Source: Maea johnstoni
Lineage: Eukaryota; Annelida; Polychaeta; Spionida; Magelonidae
Length of the DNA stretch: 64,000 bases
Assembly: GCA_963942565.1 (NCBI GenBank)
Contig: OZ012684.1
Coordinates: forward strand, 65,153,654 to 65,217,653
Direction of reading: 5' to 3'
Part shown: piece after piece, positions 13,586 through 29,463 of the stretch
How positions within the stretch are numbered: the first letter of the stretch is position 1
Layout: every line of letters begins with the position of its first letter
Made by a program: the position numbers and the translations under genes
The notes under the pieces: model-generated
The model's input: only the letters and a program-made list of their open reading frames with translations
What the model was told of the DNA's origin: nothing
Database searches by the model: none

Positions 13586-14573
13586 AACAATGGGAGCGTA
13601 TCACATGCTCATGCTTCCAACAATAGTAAATCATATTGTTCTGATTGTTGAACAATCCAAAATGTTGCAACAATGTGCTCATGCTAAGTTAAGTTTAGAT
13701 CTTCATTCAAAACAAAAAACCTTCACAAAAACATTTTTGTAAGTTATTTTTACTTCAAACCTAGCTATCGCAAAAATTCAGCCCCATACTAATCGACATG
13801 CTAAGCCACAGCATCAGGCTTGCAGCCATTCGGAGGAGTTACGGTCACAAGATTTGGAACTTGCTATTAATATAAAGACTAGCTGCAACCCGTGCACAAC
13901 ACAGGCTTATACACAGCATTTCAATTTTATGAGATGGAACAGCCAACATTAGTAGCCAAGGGAATATCTCTTCATAATCTTTCTAACAACGTCGTTATTT
14001 CGGGAGACACAATTACAATTTTGATATATATTTTGCCGAGAATGTCGTGAAATCAGAATATGCGTTCAAGGTGTTTTCATTCAATGATTTCTCTGATGTT
14101 ACAGGGCCTTATATTACGATTTTGACATATTAGAAAAGAACATATTAGGGACTTTCCAGATATATAAATTTTGTTGTCTTAAGCCCAGCAATGTATAAAT
14201 GCAGTTCATGTGATGTTTTGTGACTGAGGTGGTAGCCATCGTATATTGTAGGAATTGATCACAGGAGGTAGGATATTGTGGCGCAACACCTTAGTGTTCG
14301 GCCCAGTCAGCAGCCAAAATCTTGCCCTGTGGGCTCGGTTTTGACTTCTGACTGGACCGGGCATTGGTCTTGCCACAATCATCTACCTCTCGTGACCAAT
14401 TCCCATTATATTACAGGCCTTACAAACATGTTTTTGGCAAGATTTTTGCTTTAAATATAGATCTAAACTAAGCTGCTGTTGTAACATTCTGGATGGTACA
14501 ACAATTGGAACATCATAAGACAATAGGATTTCCTACTGTTGGAAGCACATGCATGTGTGACGCTCCCATTGTT
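13586..14573. mobile_element. 988 bp TIR element, unit A; left edge of the young array
   Basis: The ends AACAATGGGAGCG and CGCTCCCATTGTT are inverted, and similarity between the two ends continues imperfectly for about 80 bp (GGAAGCAT, then AACAATC). A 150 bp foldback lies near the right end. No transposase is visible; the superfamily is unknown. Matching copies: B 19609-20596, C 25615-26602, D 31591-32578, E 37521-38508, and a copy with an internal deletion in F 43430-44294. Part of a second element of the same kind (right end only) precedes it in B-F, e.g. 19440-19575. Confidence 0.7.
14251..14403. repeat. Foldback (palindrome) within the TIR element, unit A
   Basis: Arms GGAATTGATCACAGGAGGTA and, on the other side, TACCTCTCGTGACCAATTCC pair with a few mismatches; further inside GCCCAGTCAGCAG faces CTGACTGGACCGGGC. 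A related foldback is at 19279-19412 in B and the corresponding sites of C-F. Confidence 0.8.
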
Positions 14574-15105
14574 AAGAAGGGAGTTTATGCAAAAAGAAAT
14601 ACAATACTGGTGATTGTACAGTAATTAAAATTAGAATAAACTGAGATAGCAGAAAGAAAATGAGAAGAAGGAAATACAATAAGAAATGGAATACAGTCGA
14701 GAATGCACACTAAAAAGGAAGAAAGGTAAAAAAAAAAATGAACACGATGCAGATATGCTAAGAAGAAACTAAAATAATGAAGCATAAATGAAAAAACATG
14801 CTCAAGGTAGAATACAGAATAGAAAAGTAAAATAGTTAGGATGCAAAAGTAAATGTAATGTGGGTAAAGGAAATCAGGGAGAGGAAGAAAACAAAGATAG
14901 AGAAAACAACATTGAGGGGGCAAAATGAGGGGGTAAATGCAAAAAGAGAAGAATATAAAAATTGATACACTGGAGAGAGAGAGAGAGAGAGGAATAACAC
15001 AAAGCCAAAAAGGGAAATGCTTGAGAAATGGAAAATACAATAAATTAAAGTCAAAATAAACTGAGAAAGAATGAAAGATAAAAAAAAAATGAAAAAGAAA
15101 ATGAT

Positions 15106-15177
15106 TCTTAGGAGATTTGAACCCACATCTTTCGCATGGTGAGCGAATATTGAAACCACTACACCACTTACTGTTAC
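15106..15177 (-). ncRNA. tRNA-Val-like SINE head (pol III A and B boxes), unit A
   Basis: Read on the minus strand, A box TGGTGTAGTGG and B box GGTTCAAATCT are spaced as in tRNA genes. The anticodon-arm region TTCGCTCACCATGCGAA resembles tRNA-Val. It is followed on that strand by a pyrimidine-rich 500 bp that ends near the 988 bp TIR element. Copies: B 21127-21198, C 27133-27204, D 33109-33180, E 39039-39110, F 44836-44907. It is a pseudo-tRNA (no paired acceptor stem), so a SINE head is more likely than a working tRNA. Confidence 0.65.
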
Positions 15178-16193
15178 ACATTTATGGGAGACAAAGTAAC
15201 AGAGTGATTCCTAGATGAATAGTTCTTGAGTAATTCTCAAAATTACGTCATTCACGCTATTCGCACTACTCCCGATTTTCGCCAAGTTTTTAGGAGAGCG
15301 TCACTGCTACAATTAATCAAATAAAGTAATGACACTTACATGTTATCTAAAGGACATGTTGGAGTTTTTAAATCAATTTACAGAATGAAAAACGAAGTAG
15401 CGCTTCTTCCGCAGTGAAACTTCTAAGTTGTGAAGTAGTAGAATTCACTAACCCAGTAAACTATTGGAGCTCTCGTGCCAAGTGAGATTTGGAAATCTCA
15501 CAGAAAATAACGTTGCCCAAACCGCAGACGGCACAATGGGCGCACTTTTCAAGATAAAAAGAAAAGCAAACAAAAATTTAAAAAAATAAAAGCGTTGGCC
15601 ACAATCAGAGACCCAAGGTAACCATTTCACAGCAGCGGTTTAAATAAGTCTGGTATGAAATTATGAAATATTTTCTTTCATGTTAATTGCAGCACCACAA
15701 CAAATTGGAGACAGCTATAGATTTGGCAGTGTAGTTCATCAAATCTTAAAAATGCAGAGCAAGTAAGTGTGTAACTCCCATTCCTATAAATGACGGATTG
15801 ACAGAGTTCCTATAAAACACAGATGCAGGACCAAAGAACCTTATATTACAGTTTTGATAGCCCTTATGGCTTAGTGAACAACTGAACATTACCAAATTTG
15901 ATCAAATCCATATAAAGTTTGCCAGTGGAGGATACTCTTGTATTCAAAAATTGTATATAAACATATACACACCTATTTCTCTTTCAGAGGAAAAGGAAAG
16001 ATGGAAGAGGGCAGAGCTGCAGACCCAGGGATATCAACGAGAGAATATTCCAAACCTCGTGAAGGAAGACAGTAAGAGTTTGATTGTTCTTGCTAACCAA
16101 TATTTGGCAGTGCAGTTCAGATCATTTGGCCTTTTACTGATAAGACTCATAAAAAACACAATCACATTAAGATTTTATGCTAAGAGATCTCAA

Positions 16194-17475
<1,282 letters not shown>

Positions 17476-17820
17476 ATTTTGCGTGTATAAGATTCACCCA
17501 TATATAAGAGGCACCTCTTGTTCAGGCCTTTAAAATAATTATAGACCTTAGCTTTGTGTATGGTGCACACCCCCTTTTCAGAAATATTGTGGCAGATCAA
17601 TTCCTCATGAGTAATGAAAGAAAACTAGTAAATCGCACTTTGAAATTTGTGAAATGTTTAACATCAATGCTTATCACTCTATGTCAGTGCCTGATACTCA
17701 TCGTCCTAGGCATGATATTGATTGTAATCAATAAATCCTAAAGGAGAGTCATACTGTAATTATAATTAGTAAATGTTGTGGTAAACATTGTTAGCAGGGC
17801 TCGACGTTAAGGCCTGCCCG

Positions 17821-18053
17821 CCTGCCCTGGGCAGGTAAAAATTTCAAAAACTCAGTTCAGGCAGGTGATTTTGACATTGTACCTGCCCGACAGGGGAGGT
17901 AAACATTTGCATTGTAATCGGTAATCGATCGCGAAAAACCCACCAACAATCACTCACAGAACAGTAAAACTCACTGCAAGTGATGTCCTTTATAGCTGGC
18001 CATGTAAACAACTGAGGCAATACCACCAAATATATGCTACCACGCCTTTATAG
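17821..18053. mobile_element. Truncated hAT-like element, unit B
   Basis: The left end CAGGGCTCGACGTTAAGGCC (from about 17797) and about 250 bp of body match the full element of unit A; the right part is deleted and the sequence jumps to TTTATAGCTCAGGAAAAAG. C-F carry the same deletion. Confidence 0.65.
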
Positions 18054-18489
18054 CTCAGGAAAAAGTTGCCACATTGGTGGGTTCAATGTTTACGGTAAAA
18101 ATAAATTACTCGACCTTCCGTGGGTCGATTTTAACGCAATTTAGAATGTTAAAACTTCACAATTCATTCTACTTGCCCTTCAATACTCTTTGAACCCTAT
18201 TATGAAATGTTGATTTTGCGACAGGTTGAAATCGTTGTATTTTTTCTTTTGGTCAGAACAACAAAAAAAAGAAATCCTCCAAAGCTTTGCGCTCGCTTCC
18301 TGGCCACGCCAGCATCATATTATGCTTCCATATAAAGAATCATTTATTGACATTTATGTATTGATACGATTATCTTTATTAATCTGTTAATTCTAACATA
18401 CTTGACCCTAAATATATACAATTGTTGATCTCATTTGCGTCAATTTAAAGTTCAGGCTTGTTATTCTTGTGAACACAGATGCTAGTTGT

Positions 18490-18527
<38 letters not shown>

Positions 18528-19278
18528 AATCATCATGTACCCATCTACCAATTCCATGTTTTTACAGTATGTTCGTTATTTCCTTTGCAGTCTTCGTGAG
18601 GACAGGGCTGAATATAAGACGTGGCATTTGGCAGGAAAAGTACAAGCCTAGCTGGTGGCCAGAAGTAATCTCTTATCATTCTCCGAATGATAATCGAAAT
18701 AACGGTGAGTAAATTCTTTTGAAATATATTGAGATGTTTAGTGAATTTGCAAATATTGTATGACCAGGCATTTAATTTTCGCTATTTTCGTGTTCCTCAT
18801 GATAGCGCCACAATAACATCCTTCAAATAAAAACCTGAATAGTAATAAATATATAGTTTGAGTACTTGAATGCACAAATTTAAAGTAGCACAAATACCCT
18901 CTAGCAGGGCTGTAAAGTGAAATTTTTAGCACTCCAAATTAAGCCCATTTACAGTATTCACCTTATTCATAGATCTTTGTAGATTACAACAATACTGTTT
19001 TGCACATTCAATCCAAATTTGAAGCTAGATGATAAGTAACTCCTTTAAAGAGATGAACTCTGAGGTCCACCCACCTCTTCCAGCCTGATATGCTTTGCCC
19101 TGAGGTCCTCCCAGCATGAGGTACTTCGCCCTGAGATCATCCAACCTCCTCCCAACCAAAGGTGCTTGGCCCTGATGTCCAACCACCTCCTCCCAGCCCG
19201 AGGTGCTTCGTGCTCAGGTCCACCAACCTTCTCCCAGCCTGAGGTGCTTCGCCCTCTGGTCCACCTAGCTCCTCCAAA

Positions 19279-19412
19279 ATTGATCACGAGAGGTAGGTGA
19301 TTGTGGCAACACCTGATTGCCCGGGCCAGTCAGCAGCCTATGGGTTTGGTTTTAACTGCTGACTGGGCCGGGCACTGATATTGCCACTATCACCTACCTC
19401 CCGTGATCAATT
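19279..19412. repeat. Foldback, unit B
   Basis: Arms ATTGATCACGAGAGGTAGGT and ACCTACCTCCCGTGATCAAT pair almost perfectly; the inner part CCGGGCCAGTCAGCAG faces CTGCTGACTGGGCCGGG. It belongs to the partial TIR element just left of the complete one. The same palindrome is present in C-F (for example 25285-25418, 31261-31394, 37191-37324, 43099-43232). Confidence 0.85.
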
Positions 19413-21660
19413 CCCATTATTTCACAAGGCTTACAAATGTTTTTGGGCAAGTTTTTGCTTTAAATGAAGCTCTAAACTAAGCTGTTGTTGTAACATTCTG
19501 GATGGTGCAACAATCAAAACATCATATAACAATAGGATTTCCTATTTTTCGAATCATGTGATGCTCCGCTGTTGAGGGAGGAGTTAATTAATAATAACCT
19601 CCTGCCCCAACAATGGGAGCGTATCACATGCTCATGCTTCCAACAATAGTAAATCATATTGTTCTGATTGTTGAACAATCCAAAATGTTGCAACAATGTG
19701 CTCATGCTAAGTTAAGTTTAGATCTTCATTCAAAACAAAAAACCTTCACAAAAACATTTTTGTAAGTTATTTTTACCTCAAACCTAGCTATCGCAAAAAT
19801 TCAGCCCCATACTAATCGACATGCTAAGCCACAGCATCAGGCTTGCAGCCATTCGGAGGAGTTACGGTCACAAGATTTGGAACTTGCTATTAATATAAGG
19901 ACTAGCTGCAACCCGTGCACAACACAGGCTTATACACAGCATTTCAATTTTATGAGATGGAACAGCCAACCTTAGTAGCCAAGGGAATATCTCTTCATAA
20001 TCTTTCTAACAACGTCGTTATTTCGGGAGCCACAATTACAATTTTGATATATATTTTGCCGAGAATGTCGTGAAATCAGAATATGCGTTCAAGGCGTTTT
20101 CATTCAATGATTTCTCTGATGTTACAGGGCCTTATATTACGATTTTGACATATTAGAAAAGAACATATTAGGGACTTTCCAGATATATAAATTTTGTTGT
20201 CTTAAGCCCAGCAATGTATAAATGCAGTTCATATGATGTTTTGTGACTGAGGTGGTAGCCATCGTATATTGTAGGAATTGATCACAGGAGGTAGGATATT
20301 GTGGCGCAACACCTTAGTGTTCGGCCCAATCAGCAGCCAAAATCTTGCCCTGTGGGCTCGGTTTTGACTTCTGACTGGACCGGGCATTGGTCTTGCCACA
20401 ATCATCTACCTCTCGTGACCAATTCCCATTATATTACAGGCCTTACAAACATGTTTTTGGCAAGATTTTTGCTTTAAATATAGATCTAAACTAAGCTGCT
20501 GTTGTAACATTCTGGATGGTACAACAATTGGAACATCATAAGACAATAGGATTTCCTACTGTTGGAAGCACATGCATGTGTGACGCTCCCATTGTTAAGA
20601 AGGGAGTTTATGCAAAAAGAAATACAATACTGGTGATTGTACAGTAATTAAAATTAGAATAAACTGAGATAGCAGAAAGAAAATGAGAAGAAGGAAATAC
20701 AATAAGAAATGGAATACAGTCGAGAATGCACACTAAAAAGGAAGAAAGGTAAAAAAAAAAATGAACACGATGCAGATATGCTAAGAAGAAACTAAAATAA
20801 TGAAGCATAAATGAAAAAACATGCTCAAGGTAGAATACAGAATAGAAAAGTAAAATAGTTAGGATGCAAAAGTAAATGTAATGCGGGTAAAGGAAATCAG
20901 GGAGAGGAAGAAAACAAAGATAGAGAAAACAACATTGAGGGGGCAAAATGAGGGGGTAAATGCAAAAAGAGAAGAATATAAAAATTGATACACTGGAGAG
21001 AGAGAGAGAGAGGAATAACACAAAGCCAAAAAGGGAAATGCTTGAGAAATGGAAAATACAATAAATTAAAGTCAAAATAAACTGAGAAAGAATGAAAGAT
21101 AAAAAAAAAATGAAAAAGAAAATGATTCTTAGGAGATTTGAACCCACATCTTTCGCATGGTGAGCGAATATTGAAACCACTACACCACTTACTGTTACAC
21201 ATTTATGGGAGACAAAGTAACAGAGTGATTCCTAGATGAATAGTTCTTGAGTAATTCTCAAAATTACGTCATTCACGCTATTCGCACTACTCCCGATTTT
21301 CGCCAAGTTTTTAGGAGAGCGTCACTGCTACAATTAATCAAATAAAGTAATGACACTTACATGTTATCTAAAGGACATGTTGGAGTTTTTAAATCAATTT
21401 ACAGAATGAAAAACGAAGTAGCGCTTCTTCCGCAGTGAAACTTCTAAGTTGTGAAGTAGTAGAATTCACTAACCCAGTAAACTATTGGAGCTCTCGTGCC
21501 CAGTGAGATTTGGAAATCTCACAGAAAATAACGTTGCCCGAACCGCAGACGGCACAATGGGCGCACTTTTCAAGATAAAAAGAAAAGCAAACAAAAATTT
21601 AAAAAAATAAAAGCGTTGGCCACAATCAGAGACCCAAGGTAACCATTTCACAGCAGCGGT

Positions 21661-22214
21661 TTAAATAAGTCTGGTATGAAATTATGAAATATTTTCTTTC
21701 ATGTTAATTGCAGCACCACAACAAATTGGAGACAGCTATAGATTTGGCAGTGTAGTTCATCAAATCTTAAAAATGCAGAGCAAGTAAGTGTGTAACTCCC
21801 ATTCCTATAAATGACGGATTGACAGAGTTCCTATAAAACACAGATGCAGGACCAAAGAACCTTATATTACAGTTTTGATAGCCCTTATGGCTTAGTGAAC
21901 AACTGAACATTACCAAATTTGATCAAATCCATATAAAGTTTGCCAGTGGAGGATACTCTTGTATTCAACAATTGTATATAAACATATACACACCTATTTC
22001 TCTTTCAGAGGAAAAGGAAAGATGGAAGAGGGCAGAGCTGCAGACCCAGGGATATCAACGAGAGAATATTCCAAACCTCGTGAAGGAAGACAGTAAGAGT
22101 TTGATTGTTCTTGCTAACCAATATTTGGCAGTGCAGTTCAGATCATTTGGCCTTTTACTGATAAGACTCATAAAAAACACAATCACATTAAGATTTTATG
22201 CTAAGAGATCTCAA

Positions 22215-22306
<92 letters not shown>

Positions 22307-23388
22307 AATGGCTAATTTTTCCGTGTGTTTTATTTTTTCCGTTTTTTCCCGAATGCTATCAAACGGGAATAATTAACACAGGGAAAATCTATACAGTTCA
22401 TGTCCGGACTTAATAAACACGGAAAATTTTGACCCAGCTTTATCTCTGAAGTGGTAGCAGTCATCACTCATTGTAATCTACCAACCAGGGCTTGACGGTC
22501 CCCAGAAGGACCAGGTAGGCCGGCGGCGCTACCTGAACCCAAAATCAGGTAGTCCCGCCACCATTTTAGGTGGTCCCACCACTTTCTTTTCGCTACCATT
22601 TTGTAGTGTTTTAGTGGGGAAATATGCTTCAAACAGTATATTGGACACACCAAAAGAACTCTGGGTGAACGGATGTGTGAACACTTCCGCTACATCACCC
22701 AACACAACTCCACTCATAGTGTCGGCCGACACTTTAATATGGAGGATCACCAAGGTCTAGGTAATGTTAAACTACACGTTTTACAATTTGGCCGAAAAGA
22801 TCCTGACTCACAGGAATCTTTAGATATACGCTTAGAATTAGAACGCCTATGGATCCATAGGCTGAGATCAACTACCCCCATGGGACTTAATGTATTCAAT
22901 TGAATCGATTTGGGCCCCCATTCCATGAATATCTGTTTACCTGTTTACCCCAGTTAATAAATGAATCCAATTTTAGGTAGCTTGACAGGGCTGTTTTTGG
23001 AATTGAGATCCCCCGGGAGATGGGACTATGCTATTTGTTGAGCGCTGATGTGGCGGGGAACAATCGTTAATTGCAGTGGATGACCACTGATCATGTTGTG
23101 ACTTCTGATCAACTATGTGCCACTTCAGATTACATCTCCGTTGATCTATTTCTGGACTGGTCTCTAGACTGGTTATAGTCCCATCGACACGTGCGTTGCT
23201 TCAATTAAGGCCCTGCACGTGCAGGTACCCATTTATATTTACTCTCTGGTATACTAAAATTAAAGGTCTACATAAAATGGGAAAATTAAAAACGGGAAAA
23301 AACATGTCCTCTTTTCGGAAATATTAGAAACGGGAACACCCAAAAACTAGAAATTAGAGAAATTTGTCACACAGAAAAATTAGCCATT

Positions 23389-23487
<99 letters not shown>

Positions 23488-26400
23488 ATTTTGCGTGTAT
23501 AAGATTCACCCATATATAAGAGGCACCTCTTGTTCAGGCCTTTAAAATAATTATAGACCTTAGCTTTGTGTATGGTGCACACCCCCTTTTCAGAAATATT
23601 GTGGCAGATCAATTCCTCATGAGTAATGAAAGAAAACTAGTAAATCGCACTTTGAAATTTGTGAAATGTTTAACATCAATGCTTATCACTCTATGTCAGT
23701 GCCTGATACTCATCGTCCTAGGCATGATATTGATTGTAATCAATAAATCCTAAAGGAGAGTCATACTGTAATTATAATTAGTAAATGTTGTGGTAAACAT
23801 TGTTAGCAGGGCTCGACGTTAAGGCCTGCCCGCCTGCCCTGGGCAGGTAAAAATTTCAAAAACTCAGTTCAGGCAGGTGATTTTGACATTGTACCTGCCC
23901 GACAGGGGAGGTAAACATTTGCATTGTAATCGGTAATCGATCGCGAAAAACCCACCAACAATCACTCACAGAACAGTAAAACTCACTGCAAGTGATGTCC
24001 TTTATAGCTGGCCATGTAAACAACTGAGGCAATACCACCAAATATATGCTACCACGCCTTTATAGCTCAGGAAAAAGTTGCCACATTGGTGGGTTCAATG
24101 TTTACGGTAAAAATAAATTACTCGACCTTCCGTGGGTCGATTTTAACGCAATTTAGAATGTTAAAACTTCACAATTCATTCTACTTGCCCTTCAATACTC
24201 TTTGAACCCTATTATGAAATGTTGATTTTGCGACAGGTTGAAATCGTTGTATTTTTTCTTTTGGTCAGAACAACAAAAAAAAGAAATCCTCCAAAGCTTT
24301 GCGCTCGCTTCCTGGCCACGCCAGCATCATATTATGCTTCCATATAAAGAATCATTTATTGACATTTATGTATTGATACGATTATCTTTATTAATCTGTT
24401 AATTCTAACATACTTGACCCTAAATATATACAATTGTTGATCTCATTTGCGTCAATTTAAAGTTCAGGCTTGTTATTCTTGTGAACACAGATGCTAGTTG
24501 TTACATGTATATATATATACATATATATTCAATAATCATCATGTACCCATCTACCAATTCCATGTTTTTACAGTATGTTCGTTATTTCCTTTGCAGTCTT
24601 CGTGAGGACAGGGCTGAATATAAGACGTGGCATTTGGCAGGAAAAGTACAAGCCTAGCTGGTGGCCAGAAGTAATCTCTTATCATTCTCCGAATGATAAT
24701 CGAAATAACGGTGAGTAAATTCTTTTGAAATATATTGAGATGTTTAGTGAATTTGCAAATATTGTATGACCAGGCATTTAATTTTCGCTATTTTCGTGTT
24801 CCTCATGATAGCGCCACAATAACATCCTTCAAATAAAAACCTGAATAGTAATAAATATATAGTTTGAGTACTTGAATGCACAAATTTAAAGTAGCACAAA
24901 TACCCTCTAGCAGGGCTGTAAAGTGAAATTTTTAGCACTCCAAATTAAGCCCATTTACAGTATTCACCTTATTCATAGATCTTTGTAGATTACAACAATA
25001 CTGTTTTGCACATTCAATCCAAATTTGAAGCTAGATGATAAGTAACTCCTTTAAAGAGATGAACTCTGAGGTCCACCCACCTCTTCCAGCCTGATATGCT
25101 TTGCCCTGAGGTCCTCCTAGCATGAGGTACTTCGCCCTGAGATCATCCAACCTCCTCCCAACCAAAGGTGCTTGGCCCTGATGTCCAACCACCTCCTCCC
25201 AGCCCGAGGTGCTTCGTGCTCAGGTCCACCAACCTTCTCCCAGCCTGAGGTGCTTCGCCCTCTGGTCCACCTAGCTCCTCCAAAATTGATCACGAGAGGT
25301 AGGTGATTGTGGCAACACCTGATTGCCCGGGCCAGTCAGCAGCCTATGGGTTTGGTTTTAACTGCTGACTGGGCCGGGCACTGATATTGCCACTATCACC
25401 TACCTCCCGTGATCAATTCCCATTATTTCACAAGGCTTACAAATGTTTTTGGGCAAGTTTTTGCTTTAAATGAAGCTCTAAACTAAGCTGTTGTTGTAAC
25501 ATTCTGGATGGTGCAACAATCAAAACATCATATAACAATAGGATTTCCTATTTTTCGAATCATGTGATGCTCCGCTGTTGAGGGAGGAGTTAATTAATAA
25601 TAACCTCCTGCCCCAACAATGGGAGCGTATCACATGCTCATGCTTCCAACAATAGTAAATCATATTGTTCTGATTGTTGAACAATCCAAAATGTTGCAAC
25701 AATGTGCTCATGCTAAGTTAAGTTTAGATCTTCATTCAAAACAAAAAACCTTCACAAAAACATTTTTGTAAGTTATTTTTACCTCAAACCTAGCTATCGC
25801 AAAAATTCAGCCCCATACTAATCGACATGCTAAGCCACAGCATCAGGCTTGCAGCCATTCGGAGGAGTTACGGTCACAAGATTTGGAACTTGCTATTAAT
25901 ATAAAGACTAGCTGCAACCCGTGCACAACACAGGCTTATACACAGCATTTCAATTTTATGAGATGGAACAGCCAACATTAGTAGCCAAGGGAATATCTCT
26001 TCATAATCTCTCTAACAACGTCGTTATTTCGGGAGCCACAATTACAATTTTGATATATATTTTGCCGAGAATGTCGTGAAATCAGAATATGCGTTCAAGG
26101 CGTTTTCATTCAATGATTTCTCTGATGTTACAGGGCCTTATATTACGATTTTGACATATTAGAAAAGAACATATTAGGGACTTTCCAGATATATAAATTT
26201 TGTTGTCTTAAGCCCAGCAATGTATAAATGCAGTTCATATGATGTTTTGTGACTGAGGTGGTAGCCATCGTATATTGTAGGAATTGATCACAGGAGGTAG
26301 GATATTGTGGCGCAACACCTTAGTGTTCGGCCCAATCAGCAGCCAAAATCTTGCCCTGTGGGCTCGGTTTTGACTTCTGACTGGACCGGGCATTGGTCTT

Positions 26401-27665
26401 GCCACAATCATCTACCTCTCGTGACCAATTCCCATTATATTACAGGCCTTACAAACATGTTTTTGGCAAGATTTTTGCTTTAAATATAGATCTAAACTAA
26501 GCTGCTGTTGTAACATTCTGGATGGTACAACAATTGGAACATCATAAGACAATAGGATTTCCTACTGTTGGAAGCACATGCATGTGTGACGCTCCCATTG
26601 TTAAGAAGGGAGTTTATGCAAAAAGAAATACAATACTGGTGATTGTACAGTAATTAAAATTAGAATAAACTGAGATAGCAGAAAGAAAATGAGAAGAAGG
26701 AAATACAATAAGAAATGGAATACAGTCGAGAATGCACACTAAAAAGGAAGAAAGGTAAAAAAAAAAATGAACACGATGCAGATATGCTAAGAAGAAACTA
26801 AAATAATGAAGCATAAATGAAAAAACATGCTCAAGGTAGAATACAGAATAGAAAAGTAAAATAGTTAGGATGCAAAAGTAAATGTAATGCGGGTAAAGGA
26901 AATCAGGGAGAGGAAGAAAACAAAGATAGAGAAAACAACATTGAGGGGGCAAAATGAGGGGGTAAATGCAAAAAGAGAAGAATATAAAAATTGATACACT
27001 GGAGAGAGAGAGAGAGAGGAATAACACAAAGCCAAAAAGGGAAATGCTTGAGAAATGGAAAATACAATAAATTAAAGTCAAAATAAACTGAGAAAGAATG
27101 AAAGATAAAAAAAAAATGAAAAAGAAAATGATTCTTAGGAGATTTGAACCCACATCTTTCGCATGGTGAGCGAATATTGAAACCACTACACCACTTACTG
27201 TTACACATTTATGGGAGACAAAGTAACAGAGTGATTCCTAGATGAATAGTTCTTGAGTAATTCTCAAAATTACGTCATTCACGCTATTCGCACTACTCCC
27301 GATTTTCGCCAAGTTTTTAGGAGAGCGTCACTGCTACAATTAATCAAATAAAGTAATGACACTTACATGTTATCTAAAGGACATGTTGGAGTTTTTAAAT
27401 CAATTTACAGAATGAAAAACGAAGTAGCGCTTCTTCCGCAGTGAAACTTCTAAGTTGTGAAGTAGTAGAATTCACTAACCCAGTAAACTATTGGAGCTCT
27501 CGTGCCCAGTGAGATTTGGAAATCTCACAGAAAATAACGTTGCCCGAACCGCAGACGGCACAATGGGCGCACTTTTCAAGATAAAAAGAAAAGCAAACAA
27601 AAATTAAAAAAATAAAAGCGTTGGCCACAATCAGAGACCCAAGGTAACCATTTCACAGCAGCGGT
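21661..27665 (+). repeat. Array unit C (6.0 kb)
   Basis: Same order of parts as B. Differences are scattered single bases and TA-tract lengths; the TA tract before exon 3 is shorter and carries a TACATA variant. Confidence 0.92.
21714..24710 (+). pseudogene. Three-exon cassette, copy C
   Basis: Exons 21714-21783, 22009-22092 and 24597-24710, identical to copy B at all three exons, including the 70 nt exon 1. Confidence 0.55.
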
Positions 27666-28206
27666 TTAAATAAGTCTGGTATGAAATTATGAAATATTTT
27701 CTTTCATGTTAATTGCAGCACCACAACAAATTGGAGACAGCTATAGATTTGGCAGTGTAGTTCATCAAATCTTAAAAATGCAGAGCAAGTAAGTGTGTAA
27801 CTCCCATTCCTATAAATGACGGATTGACAGAGTTCCTATAAAACACAGATGCAGGACCAAAGAACCTTATATTACAGTTTTGATAGCCCTTATGGCTTAG
27901 TGAACAACTGAACATTACCAAATTTGATCAAATCCATATAAAGTTTGCCAGTGGAGGATACTCTTGTATTCAACAATTGTATATAAACATATACACACCT
28001 ATTTCTCTTTCAGAGGAAAAGGAAAGATGGAAGAGGGCAGAGCTGCAGACCCAGGGATATCAACGAGAGAATATTCCAAACCTCGTGAAGGAAGACAGTA
28101 AGAGTTTGATTGTTCTTGCTAACCAATATTTGGCAGTGCAGTTCAGATCATTTGGCCTTTTACTGATAAGACTCATAAAAAACACAATCACATTAAGAGA
28201 TCTCAA

Positions 28207-28296
<90 letters not shown>

Positions 28297-29378
28297 AATG
28301 GCTAATTTTTCCGTGTGTTTTATTTTTTCCGTTTTTTCCCGAATGCTATCAAACGGGAATAATTAACACAGGGAAAATCTATACAGTTCATGTCCGGACT
28401 TAATAAACACGGAAAATTTTGACCCAGCTTTATCTCTGAAGTGGTAGCAGTCATCACTCATTGTAATCTACCAACCAGGGCTTGACGGTCCCCAGAAGGA
28501 CCAGGTAGGCCGGCGGCGCTACCTGAACCCAAAATCAGGTAGTCCCGCCACCATTTTAGGTGGTCCCACCACTTTCTTTTCGCTACCATTTTGTAGTGTT
28601 TTAGTGGGGAAATATGCTTCAAACAGTATATTGGACACACCAAAAGAACTCTGGGTGAACGGATGTGTGAACACTTCCGCTACATCACCCAACACAACTC
28701 CACTCATAGTGTCGGCCGACACTTTAATATGGAGGATCACCAAGGTCTAGGTAATGTTAAACTACACGTTTTACAATTTGGCCGAAAAGATCCTGACTCA
28801 CAGGAATCTTTAGATATACGCTTAGAATTAGAACGCCTATGGATCCATAGGCTGAGATCAACTACCCCCATGGGACTTAATGTATTCGATTGAATCGATT
28901 TGGGCCCCCATTCCATGAATATCTGTTTACCTGTTTACCCCAGTTAATAAATGAATCCAATTTTAGGTAGCTTGACAGGGCTGTTTTTGGAATTGAGATC
29001 CCCCGGGAGATGGGACTATGCTATTTGTTGAGCGCTGATGTGGCGGGGAACAATCGTTAATTGCAGTGGATGACCACTGATCATGTTGTGACTTCTGATC
29101 AACTATGTGCCACTTCAGATTACATCTCCGTTGATCTATTTCTGGACTGGTCTCTAGACTGGTTATAGTCCCATCGACACGTGCGTTGCTTCAATTAAGG
29201 CCCTGCACGTGCAGGTACCCATTAATATTTACTCTCTGGTATACTAAAATTAAAGGTCTACATAAAATGGGAAAATTAAAAACGGGAAAAAACATGTCCT
29301 CTTTTCGGAAATATTAGAAACGGGAACACCCAAAAACTAGAAATTAGAGAAATTTGTCACACAGAAAAATTAGCCATT

Positions 29379-29463
<85 letters not shown>

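Noticed and set aside
14585-15181. 190-198 residue Phe/Ser/Leu-rich minus-strand frame repeated in every unit
   Set aside because: It is the translation of a T/C-rich tract behind a tRNA-like SINE head, with no start context or domain; its length differs by small indels between units.
18591-18704. Similarity of the WWPE exon to NRF-1/erect-wing type proteins
   Set aside because: Only the short Trp-Trp-Pro string is shared as far as I can tell; too little to name a family.
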